A stretch of 11,234 nucleotides of DNA from Nitrososphaerota archaeon (GCA_022573065.1 JACZUQ010000007.1:1-11234), one strand, 5' to 3'; counted from the stretch's first letter, positions 1 through 6,356 are shown. Made by a program: numbers and translations. The notes: generated by a model not told the origin, from the sequence alone.

Positions 1-453
1 TTCTGCATCAAAAGGATAGAATTCAATTTCTAAACCATGAACTAGACCTGCAGTTCCAGAATGTTCTTTTTTTCCATGAGAAATATGTCCTCCAGCAGGA
101 ATAGAAAGTGCTAACATAACATCTCCTGGATTAGAAAACGCAGAATAGATTACAAGATTTGCAACTACTCCTGATATTGGTCTTACATCTGCAAACTCTG
201 CCTTGAAAAGCTTCTTTGCAAGGGACATGCATTCAACCTCAACTTTATCAATATACACACAACCTGCATAGACTCGTTCGCCTGGCCATCCTTCAGCATA
301 CCTGTTTCCAAAATCAGAAATTATTGCCTCCCTTACTGCAGGGCTTGGAATATTCTCACTTGCTATTAATGGAATTGAATGCTCAAACCATTTGTGGTGA
401 TCTTTGAGCATAGAAAAAACCCTCTTGTAAGAATTCTCATTAGAACTAGTCAC
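1..453 (-). CDS. glyA: Serine hydroxymethyltransferase, N-terminal part (runs off the window)
   Basis: This is a PLP enzyme that interconverts serine and glycine while loading or unloading a one-carbon unit on a folate or pterin carrier in the cytosol. The reverse strand is open for 151 codons and shows the family N-terminus: PLIASENIPSPAVREA at about residues 28-43, the GNRYAEGWPGERVYAG segment at about 49-64, and GGHISHG at 121-127. The PLP-binding lysine lies beyond the window edge. The sequence after GGHISHG (KKEHSGTAGL) differs from bacterial GlyA and looks archaeal. I place the start at the GTG at 453 (VTSSNENSYK) because a TTTAAA box lies about 27 nt upstream, fitting a leaderless transcript. 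Alternatives are the GTG at 459 and the ATG at 411. The ATG would leave only 13 residues before PLIASEN. The gene is divergent from the thermosome gene. Confidence 0.93.
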   Translation of the reverse strand, partial: MTSSNENSYKRVFSMLKDHHKWFEHSIPLIASENIPSPAVREAIISDFGNRYAEGWPGERVYAGCVYIDKVEVECMSLAKKLFKAEFADVRPISGVVANLVIYSAFSNPGDVMLALSIPAGGHISHGKKEHSGTAGLVHGLEIEFYPFDAE

Positions 454-477
454 GTACACCGAAATCCATTTTCCCAA

Positions 478-483
478 TTTAAA
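478..483 (-). promoter_or_regulatory. TATA-like box for glyA
   Basis: TTTAAA is centred about 27 nt upstream of the GTG at 453 on the minus strand, the usual archaeal box-to-start distance when transcript and coding region begin together. No Shine-Dalgarno-like sequence precedes the GTG. This is inferred from spacing and composition only; an AT-rich stretch at 508-526 could also serve. Confidence 0.45.
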
Positions 484-540
484 AACACCGATCTAAAATC
501 ACCAAAAAATTATTTAAAATTTATTTGACACGAAATAACG

Positions 541-549
541 TATAAAAAG
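541..549 (+). promoter_or_regulatory. TATA box of the thermosome gene
   Basis: TATAAAAAG is centred about 27 nt before the ATG at 572 and is preceded by purine-rich CGAAATAACG, which could be the TFB recognition element. It is the closest match in the window to a consensus archaeal promoter, as expected for an abundant chaperonin. The spacing predicts a leaderless or near-leaderless mRNA. Confidence 0.75.
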
Positions 550-571
550 GGAAGCTGGGGCTGGATCAGCT

Positions 572-2275
572 ATGAGTGCACAAGCAACTAGAAGTAACAT
601 GCCTGTAATTTTGCTAAAAGAAGGAACTAGTGAAACAAAAGGTCGTGAAGCTCAAAGAAACAATATCGCAGCTTCAAAAATTATTGCTGAAATTGTTCAA
701 TCTAGTTTAGGTCCAAGAGGAATGGATAAGATGCTTGTTGATTCTTTAGGCGATGTTACCATTACAAATGACGGTGCAACTATTCTCAAAGAAATCGATG
801 TTCAACATCCCGCTGCAAAAATGTTAGTTGAAATTGCTAAAACAACTGATAACGAGGTTGGAGATGGGACAACCTCAGTAGTTATACTTGCTGGAGCACT
901 CTTAGAACAAGCTGAATCTCTAATTAATCAAAATGTTCATCCCACAATAATTGTTGATGGTTATAGAAAAGCAGCAAAAAAAGCAAAACAATTCCTTCAA
1001 GATATTTCTTATGTTGTTACTGCAAACGATAAATCAATCTTACAAAAAATAGCAAAAACATCTATGCAAACCAAACTAGTCAGAAAACATTCTAGTCATT
1101 TAGCTGAACTTGTTGTAAATGCAGTTACAGCCGTAGCAGAAAAAGATGGCGATAATTTTGTTGTTGATGAAGATGACATTAAAGTTGAAAAAAAAGCTGG
1201 TGGGTCAATTAAGGATTGTAAAATAATTCAAGGAATTGTTCTTGATAAGGAAATAGTTCATGGTGGAATGCCAAAGGAAATTAACGATGCAAAAATTGCA
1301 TTGATAAATTCTGCACTTGAAATTAATAAAACAGAGACCGATGCAAAAATCAATATCACAAATCCACAACAAATGAAATCATTTCTAGATGAAGAAAATC
1401 AGATGTTAAAAAATATGGTTGACAAAATTATTGCTTCAGGTGCAACTGTAGTTCTATGTCAAAAAGGTCTTGATGATATGGTTCAACATTATTTTGCAAA
1501 GGCCGGGATTTTAGCAGTTAGAAGAGTAAAAGAAAGCGATTTAACAAAACTTGCAAAAGCTACTGGTGCAAGGATTGTTTCAAACCTTGATGATCTTTTT
1601 GAAAAAGATTTGGGTTCTGCTAAATTAGTTGAAGAAAGAAAAATTGAAGAAGACAGGTGGGTTTTCATTGAAGGATGTAAACATCCAAAATCTGTTACTT
1701 TGCTTCTAAGAGCAGGTTCACAACGAGTAGTTGATGAAGTAGAACGTTCTGTTCATGATGCAATTATGGTTGTTAAAGATGTAATGGAAGTTCCATCAAT
1801 TGTAGCAGGCGGTGGAGCTCCTGAAACATATACAGCCACAAAAATTCGAAGTTGGGCTAAAACACTTGAAGGACGTGAACAACTAGCAGCTGAAAAGTTT
1901 GCCGATGCTTTAGAAACAATTCCTTTAACACTATCACAAAATGCTGGCATGGATCCAATTGACACTCTAGCTACACTTCGTTCTCGACAAATTAAAGGTG
2001 AAAAGTGGACGGGAATTGATGTTATGAAAGGCCGTGTAGGTAATATGAAATCAAGTGATATTATAGAACCCTTATCTGTCAAGAATCAGATTATATCTGC
2101 TGCTGCAGAAGCTGCATGTATGATACTAAGAATTGACGATGTAATTGCTGTAGCAAAATCCGCAGGGCCTCCATCGCCTCCATCTGGTGCTGAAGGTGGA
2201 ATGCCACCTGGAATGGGTGGTGGAATGCCACCTGGAATGGGTGGTGGAATGCCTGACATGGGCGGAATGATGTAA
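572..2275 (+). CDS. ths: Thermosome subunit (group II chaperonin)
   Basis: This is a subunit of the cytosolic ATP-driven double-ring chaperonin related to eukaryotic CCT. At 567 residues it is close to the usual family length. Group II signatures appear in order: SLGPRGMDKMLVD (45-57), NDGATILKEIDVQHP (66-80), the nucleotide-contacting GDGTTS (97-102), an apical domain with its helical lid around 215-370, the conserved Asp in ERSVHDA (396), AGGGAPE (412-418) and NAGMDPID (457-464). The C-terminal tail from about 542 is a Gly/Met-rich repeat of the kind that projects into the chaperonin cavity. The ATG at 572 sits at leaderless distance from a strong TATA box. The sequence does not show which paralogue this is (alpha, beta or another). 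Confidence 0.98.
   Translation: MSAQATRSNMPVILLKEGTSETKGREAQRNNIAASKIIAEIVQSSLGPRGMDKMLVDSLGDVTITNDGATILKEIDVQHPAAKMLVEIAKTTDNEVGDGTTSVVILAGALLEQAESLINQNVHPTIIVDGYRKAAKKAKQFLQDISYVVTANDKSILQKIAKTSMQTKLVRKHSSHLAELVVNAVTAVAEKDGDNFVVDEDDIKVEKKAGGSIKDCKIIQGIVLDKEIVHGGMPKEINDAKIALINSALEINKTETDAKINITNPQQMKSFLDEENQMLKNMVDKIIASGATVVLCQKGLDDMVQHYFAKAGILAVRRVKESDLTKLAKATGARIVSNLDDLFEKDLGSAKLVEERKIEEDRWVFIEGCKHPKSVTLLLRAGSQRVVDEVERSVHDAIMVVKDVMEVPSIVAGGGAPETYTATKIRSWAKTLEGREQLAAEKFADALETIPLTLSQNAGMDPIDTLATLRSRQIKGEKWTGIDVMKGRVGNMKSSDIIEPLSVKNQIISAAAEAACMILRIDDVIAVAKSAGPPSPPSGAEGGMPPGMGGGMPPGMGGGMPDMGGMM
2195..2266 (+). repeat. 24-bp tandem repeat encoding the thermosome Gly-Met tail
   Basis: Two identical 24-bp units (2195-2218 and 2219-2242) are followed by a third diverged unit (2243-2266). 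They encode GGMPPGMG twice and then GGMPDMGG. The two perfect copies are identical at the DNA level, including third codon positions, so they look like a recent duplication and a site prone to slippage. Confidence 0.9.
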
Positions 2276-2327
2276 AAATTCTAGACTATTAGTTATCCAG
2301 AAATTTTTAAAAAGTTTATTTTATTTC
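2273..2327 (+). terminator. Probable T-rich terminator after the thermosome gene
   Basis: The region after the stop has a weak AT-only inverted repeat (TAAAAATT at 2273-2280 against AATTTTTA at 2302-2309) and T-rich runs at 2304-2308 and 2315-2325. Archaeal polymerase terminates at T-tracts without needing a hairpin, so the T-rich stretch is the main evidence. The same bases probably also hold the promoter of the next gene. Confidence 0.4.
2315..2326 (+). promoter_or_regulatory. TATA-like element for the 2345 gene
   Basis: TTTATTTTATTT is centred about 25 nt before the TTG start at 2345, consistent with a leaderless transcript. The surrounding DNA is generally AT-rich, so the assignment rests on spacing. 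Confidence 0.4.
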
Positions 2328-2344
2328 AAATTTTACGAAGTTTA

Positions 2345-2620
2345 TTGAGTAATACTACTAAAGCAATAATTGCAGCAAAGTATGTTTATTTGATATTATT
2401 TTTTGTACTTCTTGCAGGAATATTTAATCCACTCATCAATGACCGCCCATTAGATAAAGTAATTTTTGGTGTTATAGTCTTGTTTGTAGGGTTAGCAGGT
2501 TCAATCCTAGTTTACAAAGCTGCAACTACTGAAAATAAACGTGGTATCTTCCTTGGTGGAGGTTTTGGACTAATAGCTATTTCTTTTTACTATATTATAC
2601 AGTTTACTGGTAGAGTTTAG
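2345..2620 (+). CDS. Small membrane protein with three predicted helices, function unknown
   Basis: This 91-residue protein has no family I can name. Hydrophobic segments at about 13-29, 38-57 and 68-86 suggest three transmembrane helices. Short polar stretches separate them: NDRPLDK after the first, and the TTENKRG loop, whose basic residues suggest a cytoplasmic side, after the second. The start is a TTG at 2345 (SNTTKAIIAAKYV), supported by an AT-rich box about 25 nt upstream; there is no ATG nearby in frame. It lies downstream of the thermosome gene on the same strand with a 69-bp gap and converges on glutamine synthetase with only 5 bp between stops. The length, ordered hydrophobic pattern and tight packing favour a real gene. 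Confidence 0.75.
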   Translation: MSNTTKAIIAAKYVYLILFFVLLAGIFNPLINDRPLDKVIFGVIVLFVGLAGSILVYKAATTENKRGIFLGGGFGLIAISFYYIIQFTGRV

Positions 2621-2625
2621 TAATT

Positions 2626-4086
2626 CTAAACGTCAAAGTATAGATAAAACTCATGTGGATGAGGCCTAATTGCTATCTCTCTTTGATCCCTTCTTTCTAA
2701 CTCAATAATTTTATCAATCACACTGTTTGAGAAAATTGGATTAAGGAATTTTCTATCACTTTCAAGAGCATCAAGAGCCTCACCTAAGTTTACTGGCAAA
2801 ATATTAATTCCACGTTTTTTACGTTCTCCCCGAGTCATTTTGAAAATATCTTCACGAACTTGTTCACCAGGATCCGTCTTCTTCTTTAATCCATCTAATC
2901 CAGCTGCTAACACTGCAGAGAAAACAAGATATGGATTTGATGATGGATCAGGAGCCCTAAACTCCAATCTTTTTAGATAAGAATATTTTTCTCCTTTGAA
3001 ATGCTGAGGAACTCTCACAATAGCTGATCTATTGCTACCGCTCCATGCAATATATACAGGAGCTTCATATCCTGGCACAAGTCTGTGGTACGAATTTGTT
3101 GTAGGATTTGTAATTGCAACTAAAGCTCTTGCATGATTAAGTATTCCACCACAAAAGTATCTGCCTATCTGGCTAAGTTCTTCTTTTTCATCTTTATCAA
3201 AAAATAAGTTGGTGTTATTTTTCCAAAGACTAACATTAGTATGCATTCCAGAACCAGAATCCATTGAAATTGGTTTTGGCATCATGGTGGCTACCTTCCC
3301 ATGTTTTTGTGCAATATTACGAATAACGTATTTGTATGATTGAGTTGCGTCTGCAGAGTTTGTTAAATAATCATATCTAATATCAATCTCACACTGTCCT
3401 GCAGTTGCAACTTCGTGGTGATGGTTATCACATAAAATTCCAAAATGTTCAATCAACACATCAACACATTCACTTCTAAATTCTGAAAGTGTGTCAGATG
3501 GTGTACTAGGATAATATCCTTCTTGAAGACCCATAGGATATCCAGTTCCTTCCTGACTCCAAGGCGCTTCTACTGATTCAATAGAATAGGATTGACCTTT
3601 GTAAGGTGTTAAGACATCCCAATGTACTTTGTCAAACACAAAAAACTCTACTTCTGGACCCCATTGACTAAAATCATATCCTTGTGCCTTCACATATTGT
3701 TCAGCTTTTTGTGCAATAGCACGTGGGTCTCTTTCTAATCTACCTCTTCCAAAACCCCAATAGATATCACATAACAGACGAGCAGTCTTATGTTCAACCA
3801 TCCAAGGTATAGTAGCATAAGTATTTGGATCGGGTTTTAGGATTAGATCAGAATCATCAATACTGGTAAATCCAACAATTGATGATCCATCAAGCTTTGG
3901 TACTCCATCTTCCATCTGATCGGGAGTAAAAGTATCAGCTGAAATTGTTGTATGATGAAATCTCCCAGTAAGGCTAGAAAACTGTAAATCGATAAATTTT
4001 ATTTGATCGTGTTTAATCTTTGCAAAAACTTCATCTGCCGAATATCGTATTTGAGTTGGCCTTCCACCAATCACTTTATATGGCAA
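2626..4086 (-). CDS. glnA: Glutamine synthetase, type I
   Basis: It makes glutamine from glutamate and ammonia using ATP, the entry point of ammonia into biomass; the active enzyme is a cytosolic dodecamer. At 486 residues it has the GSI blocks: DGSSIVGF (67-74), GPEVEFFVFD (143-152, metal and glutamate binding), NHHHEVATAGQCEID (221-235), the ATP-site block MPKPISMDSGSGMH (269-282), NRSAIVRVP (352-360) and EFRAPDPSSNPY (375-386). The position of the bacterial adenylylation tyrosine (NLYDL) aligns with DIFKM (413-417), so Phe415 replaces the modifiable Tyr and covalent control of that type is not expected. The start is a TTG at 4086 with GAAGGT a few bases upstream; an in-frame TAG precedes it. 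A later GTG at 4074 is possible. It is divergent from GINS. Confidence 0.97.
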   Translation of the reverse strand: MPYKVIGGRPTQIRYSADEVFAKIKHDQIKFIDLQFSSLTGRFHHTTISADTFTPDQMEDGVPKLDGSSIVGFTSIDDSDLILKPDPNTYATIPWMVEHKTARLLCDIYWGFGRGRLERDPRAIAQKAEQYVKAQGYDFSQWGPEVEFFVFDKVHWDVLTPYKGQSYSIESVEAPWSQEGTGYPMGLQEGYYPSTPSDTLSEFRSECVDVLIEHFGILCDNHHHEVATAGQCEIDIRYDYLTNSADATQSYKYVIRNIAQKHGKVATMMPKPISMDSGSGMHTNVSLWKNNTNLFFDKDEKEELSQIGRYFCGGILNHARALVAITNPTTNSYHRLVPGYEAPVYIAWSGSNRSAIVRVPQHFKGEKYSYLKRLEFRAPDPSSNPYLVFSAVLAAGLDGLKKKTDPGEQVREDIFKMTRGERKKRGINILPVNLGEALDALESDRKFLNPIFSNSVIDKIIELERRDQREIAIRPHPHEFYLYFDV

Positions 4087-4092
4087 TTTTAT

Positions 4093-4098
4093 ACCTTC
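4093..4098 (-). promoter_or_regulatory. Shine-Dalgarno-like GAAGGT before glnA
   Basis: GAAGGT lies six bases before the TTG at 4086 on the minus strand. It is one of few plausible ribosome-binding sites here and supports the TTG as start, since the possible promoter box (4121-4128) is too far upstream for a leaderless message. The following TATAAAA overlaps the start region and is too close to serve as the promoter of this start. Confidence 0.4.
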
Positions 4099-4120
4099 AA
4101 GCTAACACAAAAAGATCCGT

Positions 4121-4128
4121 CATTTAAG
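4121..4128. promoter_or_regulatory. TATA-like element between glnA and GINS, possibly bidirectional
   Basis: CATTTAAG is the best TATA-like sequence in the 61-bp divergent gap. Read on the plus strand it is about 23 nt before the GINS ATG at 4148 (leaderless spacing). Read on the minus strand it is about 38 nt before the glnA TTG, giving a roughly 10-nt leader that would contain the GAAGGT. Dual use is an inference. Confidence 0.35.
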
Positions 4129-4147
4129 GATTGTTGGGTTAAGAAGT

Positions 4148-4705
4148 ATGTCTGAATTAAAAGAAATTGATGTCATTTCATTGTATTCTATTTTGTTACG
4201 TGAAACTAACAATGATACAGTACAAGAAATTGATCATCAACTTTACATTTCAATTTCAGAGTTTGTTGGAAAATTAAAGAGTGAAGGATATGATGGAGTA
4301 GAAGCTAAAGTCAAAGATGCTCTTGTTAACATGATCACAGATCTTACCACACTTCTTTTGAAAATTAGACTTGAAAAAGCTACGAAATCAAATAAGATAG
4401 ATTATTCTAATTTACTTAATGAAGAAAAATTCATTCTTGATGCAGATGAAGAAAAACGTGAAAGAATGGACATTATTCTATCTAGTACTTTAAATGGAAA
4501 ATCTAAATTTTTGGATTCTCTAGCAACTAAACACAAAACGAAATCTACTGTAGTTCGATTTTTGAAAGAAACTGAACAAATGGTTGGAGCAGATTTAGCC
4601 AAGTATGGCCCATTTAAAGCAGAAGATGTTGCAACTATACCTTATGAAAATGCACAGGCATTGATATCAAAAAATATAGCAGCAAAAATTCGCTGGGAAG
4701 ATTAG
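4148..4705 (+). CDS. gins51: Archaeal GINS subunit (Gins51/Gins15 type)
   Basis: GINS bridges the MCM helicase and Cdc45/RecJ-like protein in the archaeal replicative helicase complex. The 185-residue protein has a helical A-domain in the first 125 or so residues (including the helical stretch VKDALVNMITDLTTLLLKIRLEKA at about 55-78) and a small C-terminal B-domain. The diagnostic B-domain motif is KYGPFKAEDVATIPYENAQ (152-170), followed by ALISKNIAAKI, matching the archaeal pattern in which a GPFK segment, an acidic DVA and a PxENA helix precede a short final strand. A-then-B order is that of the Gins51/Sld5-Psf1 class rather than Gins23. The ATG at 4148 fits a nearby TATA-like box. A small membrane-protein gene follows 40 bp downstream. 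Confidence 0.85.
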   Translation: MSELKEIDVISLYSILLRETNNDTVQEIDHQLYISISEFVGKLKSEGYDGVEAKVKDALVNMITDLTTLLLKIRLEKATKSNKIDYSNLLNEEKFILDADEEKRERMDIILSSTLNGKSKFLDSLATKHKTKSTVVRFLKETEQMVGADLAKYGPFKAEDVATIPYENAQALISKNIAAKIRWED

Positions 4706-4710
4706 ATACA

Positions 4711-4719
4711 AATTAAATT
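4711..4719 (+). promoter_or_regulatory. Possible TATA-like element for the 4746 gene
   Basis: AATTAAATT is centred about 31 nt before the ATG at 4746, slightly long for a leaderless transcript. The gene may instead be transcribed with GINS. Weak call. Confidence 0.25.
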
Positions 4720-4745
4720 GATTCTAGAAATTAGGTTGAGAAAAA

Positions 4746-5021
4746 ATGTCACATCTTGATGTAGATGTAATCGATTTCTTATTACTGACCATATATCCAG
4801 TAATAGGTCTCTTCATAATCGAAATGATTAGTAGAGCAATTAAAATTTCAACTTGGTTAAAATTAACTACTCAAGGATTTTTATCCATTGTATTTGCAAT
4901 TGCTTATGTTACATTAATCACAGCTCATTGGTTAACATCATTTGTATTAGTTGCCTTAGCTGTTGCATTATTTTATCAAGCTAGACGTGCAAAAATTAAT
5001 CCTGATAAATCGATTTACTAA
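4746..5021 (+). CDS. Small membrane protein with three predicted helices, function unknown
   Basis: This 91-residue protein is not one I recognise. Hydrophobic segments at about 9-30, 43-60 and 62-78 give two or three transmembrane helices. The loop RAIKISTWLK between the first two and the tail RRAKINPDK are basic, suggesting both face the cytoplasm. The N-terminus (SHLDVDVIDF) is acidic. It is 40 bp downstream of GINS on the same strand and could be co-transcribed, but nothing in the sequence ties it to replication. Its stop is 9 bp from the stop of the convergent AN1-finger gene, and a TTATTTTTTAAAT run just beyond could end the transcript. It is the same length as the membrane protein at 2345 but shows no evident sequence similarity. 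Confidence 0.75.
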   Translation: MSHLDVDVIDFLLLTIYPVIGLFIIEMISRAIKISTWLKLTTQGFLSIVFAIAYVTLITAHWLTSFVLVALAVALFYQARRAKINPDKSIY

Positions 5022-5030
5022 TATCGTTTC

Positions 5031-5249
5031 TTATTTTTTAAATAATCTTTTAAAAAAACTACCTTTGTTTTTTTCGCCATCTCTAATTACACCTATTTGC
5101 CCAAATTTTTTTGCTCGAATCTGAGTTAATTTAACACATCTGTGTTCTTCAGGCAGTCTATGTTCTGCACAAAATGGATCTTTACAATAATTACATTGAA
5201 AAGGCATATCTTGGAAATCACCACAATAGGCACAATCTGCTGCATCCAT
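5031..5249 (-). CDS. AN1-type zinc-finger protein
   Basis: This 72-residue protein is mostly one AN1 zinc finger, a fold best known from eukaryotic stress-associated and ubiquitin-pathway proteins and also found in archaea. All eight ligands are present: C6, C9, C19, C22, C27, H30, H36 and C38, in the order CxxC, CxxC, CxxxxCxxH, HxC, and they would bind two zinc ions. The segment FCAEHRLPEEHRC (26-38) is the AN1 hallmark. The rest is a basic, probably flexible tail ending KGSFFKRLFKK, which could bind nucleic acid, membrane or ribosome; this is inference. The ATG at 5249 is 26 nt after a TATA-like box, suggesting a leaderless message. The archaeal function is unknown to me. Confidence 0.88.
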   Translation of the reverse strand: MDAADCAYCGDFQDMPFQCNYCKDPFCAEHRLPEEHRCVKLTQIRAKKFGQIGVIRDGEKNKGSFFKRLFKK

Positions 5250-5271
5250 AATATTACTATGAATATTGTTC

Positions 5272-5279
5272 TAATAAAT
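5272..5279 (-). promoter_or_regulatory. TATA-like box of the AN1-finger gene
   Basis: On the minus strand ATTTATTA is centred about 26 nt before the ATG at 5249, the spacing seen at other starts here. No Shine-Dalgarno-like sequence is present. Confidence 0.5.
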
Positions 5280-5320
5280 CATCTTCCAGATATTTTTACA
5301 AAATGAAAGTTTCTTGAAAA

Positions 5321-5373
5321 CATTTTTACGATGTTGAATAGAAGTTTCTATGAGTAGATTTCTGGATGATTAA
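5321..5373 (+). other. Dehydrogenase leader with two short upstream ORFs
   Basis: A TATA-like CATTTTTA (5321-5328) lies about 25 nt before an ATG at 5350, not before the dehydrogenase ATG at 5366. From 5350 a seven-codon frame (MSRFLDD) ends at the TAA at 5371-5373, overlapping the dehydrogenase start in another frame. A second short frame (MLNRSFYE) begins at 5331 and stops at 5355-5357. Either could be translated before the main gene; there is no evidence of conservation. Confidence 0.3.
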
Positions 5374-6106
5374 AGATAAAGTAGCTATAGTCACTGGAGC
5401 TAGTAGCGGAATTGGATATGCAACTGCGTTAGCTCTCTCTAAAGCAGGGGCTAAAGTAGCAATTGGAGCTCGTAGAACTGACAAACTATCAGAACTTGAA
5501 AATGAAATCATAAAAAATGGTGGGGAGGCTTTTTCTCAAAAACTAGATGTCACTAAAAAATCTGATTGTGATTCATTTGTCAAAGCAGTTATAGACAAAT
5601 GGGGAGGAGTTGATATTTTGGTCAATAATGCAGGATTAATGCCTCTTAGTTTTATTAAAAATCTCAAAGTAGATGAATGGGATCAAATGATTGATGTCAA
5701 CATCAAAGGTGTTTTGTACTGTACTGCTGCAGTAATCCTTCACATGCATGAAAAAAAATCTGGACATATTATTAATATCTCATCAGTAGCTGGAAGAGTC
5801 GTTTTTCCTTCTGGAAGTGTATATTGTGCAACTAAACATGCTGTTACTGCCTTTAGTGAAGGATTAAGGGAGGAATTTAGTACAAGATCAAACATTCGAG
5901 TTACCTGTATTGAACCAGGAGTTGTAGCGACTGAACTTACAAATTCAATTACAGACGAATCATTGAAAAGCTTTGTTGAAAATTCAAAGAAAATTGATTC
6001 ATTAAAACCTCAAGATATTGCTAACGCAATAATATATGCAGTAGACGCACCAAACCATGTTAACGTAAATGAAATTCTAATAAGACCAACTACTCAAGAA
6101 AGATAA
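5366..6106 (+). CDS. Short-chain dehydrogenase/reductase, NADP-type, YdfG-like
   Basis: This is a 246-residue cytosolic Rossmann-fold oxidoreductase of the classical SDR family. It shows the dinucleotide motif TGASSGIG (10-17), basic residues ARR (35-37) at the end of the second strand that favour NADP(H), NNAG (87-90), the structural Asn in DVNIKG (112), and the catalytic set Ser140, Tyr153 and Lys157 (SVYCATK). The C-terminal segment HVNVNEILIRPTTQ resembles the E. coli YdfG group, which acts on 3-hydroxy acids and malonic semialdehyde, so a small hydroxy-acid or semialdehyde substrate is a reasonable guess but not demonstrated. The ATG at 5366 leaves the normal four residues before the first strand. 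No operon partner: the next gene converges 12 bp away. Confidence 0.93.
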   Translation: MIKDKVAIVTGASSGIGYATALALSKAGAKVAIGARRTDKLSELENEIIKNGGEAFSQKLDVTKKSDCDSFVKAVIDKWGGVDILVNNAGLMPLSFIKNLKVDEWDQMIDVNIKGVLYCTAAVILHMHEKKSGHIINISSVAGRVVFPSGSVYCATKHAVTAFSEGLREEFSTRSNIRVTCIEPGVVATELTNSITDESLKSFVENSKKIDSLKPQDIANAIIYAVDAPNHVNVNEILIRPTTQER

Positions 6107-6118
6107 TAATTCTTAAAA

Positions 6119-6331
6119 TCAATCCTTTGTCTTTTCTTTTTCTTTTGTCAGATGATCTAAAACTGCTTTAATTTCTAAATTAAGATCATCTGAATTTTTT
6201 GCCATGTTTAATTGTTCAGGAAGTTTTTCTTTAAGATCTTTAGCTTCTAATTCAATTCGTCTTTTTTCTTGGCAATCTAAATGATCATTATCAGTTCCAG
6301 ATATTTTATTACAAATAGAACAAATTTTCAT
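6119..6331 (-). CDS. Small protein with a CxxC...HxxC metal-site candidate, function unknown
   Basis: This 70-residue protein has no family I can name. The N-terminus carries C4, C7, H17 and C20 (CSICNK...DHLDC), a plausible single zinc site. The rest, about 21-70, is highly charged and probably helical or coiled-coil (ELEAKDLKEKL, then LEIKAVLDHLTKEKEKTKD). A metal-binding head on a charged helix suggests a protein- or nucleic-acid-binding adaptor, but that is inference. The ATG at 6331 lies about 29 nt after an AT box that may also serve the divergent tRNA gene. Its 3' part contains an inverted repeat and T-run that may act on the opposite strand. Confidence 0.7.
   Translation of the reverse strand: MKICSICNKISGTDNDHLDCQEKRRIELEAKDLKEKLPEQLNMAKNSDDLNLEIKAVLDHLTKEKEKTKD
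6148..6200 (+). terminator. Inverted repeat with T-run, possible dehydrogenase terminator
   Basis: A perfect 11-bp inverted repeat (TCAGATGATCT at 6148-6158 and AGATCATCTGA at 6183-6193, 24-base loop) is followed on the plus strand by six T residues at 6195-6200. It is about 40 bp past the dehydrogenase stop at 6106, so read-through RNA could fold and stop here. It lies inside the coding region of the convergent 70-residue protein, where the arms encode SDDL and DHL, so chance from coding constraint is possible. Confidence 0.35.
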
Positions 6332-6356
6332 TTAAGAATATTATCTAATACTACGA

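Noticed and set aside
216..407. Open frame on the plus strand opposite glyA
   Set aside because: The opposite strand encodes conserved SHMT motifs throughout, and this frame has no recognisable protein features.
1753..2082. Open frame of 109 codons on the minus strand inside the thermosome gene
   Set aside because: It lies wholly antisense to a strongly conserved gene, and its translation shows no recognisable motif.
2195..2266. Short tandem repeats considered as a CRISPR-like or regulatory repeat array
   Set aside because: The units are contiguous without spacers and encode the usual Gly-Met chaperonin tail.
4086..4094. TATAAAA directly before the glnA start as its promoter
   Set aside because: It is within a few bases of the TTG start, too close to direct an mRNA containing that start. 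The upstream box with GAAGGT fits better.
5250..5365. C/D-box small RNA between the AN1 and dehydrogenase genes
   Set aside because: No convincing pair of C (RTGATGA) and D (CTGA) boxes with internal C'/D' was found.
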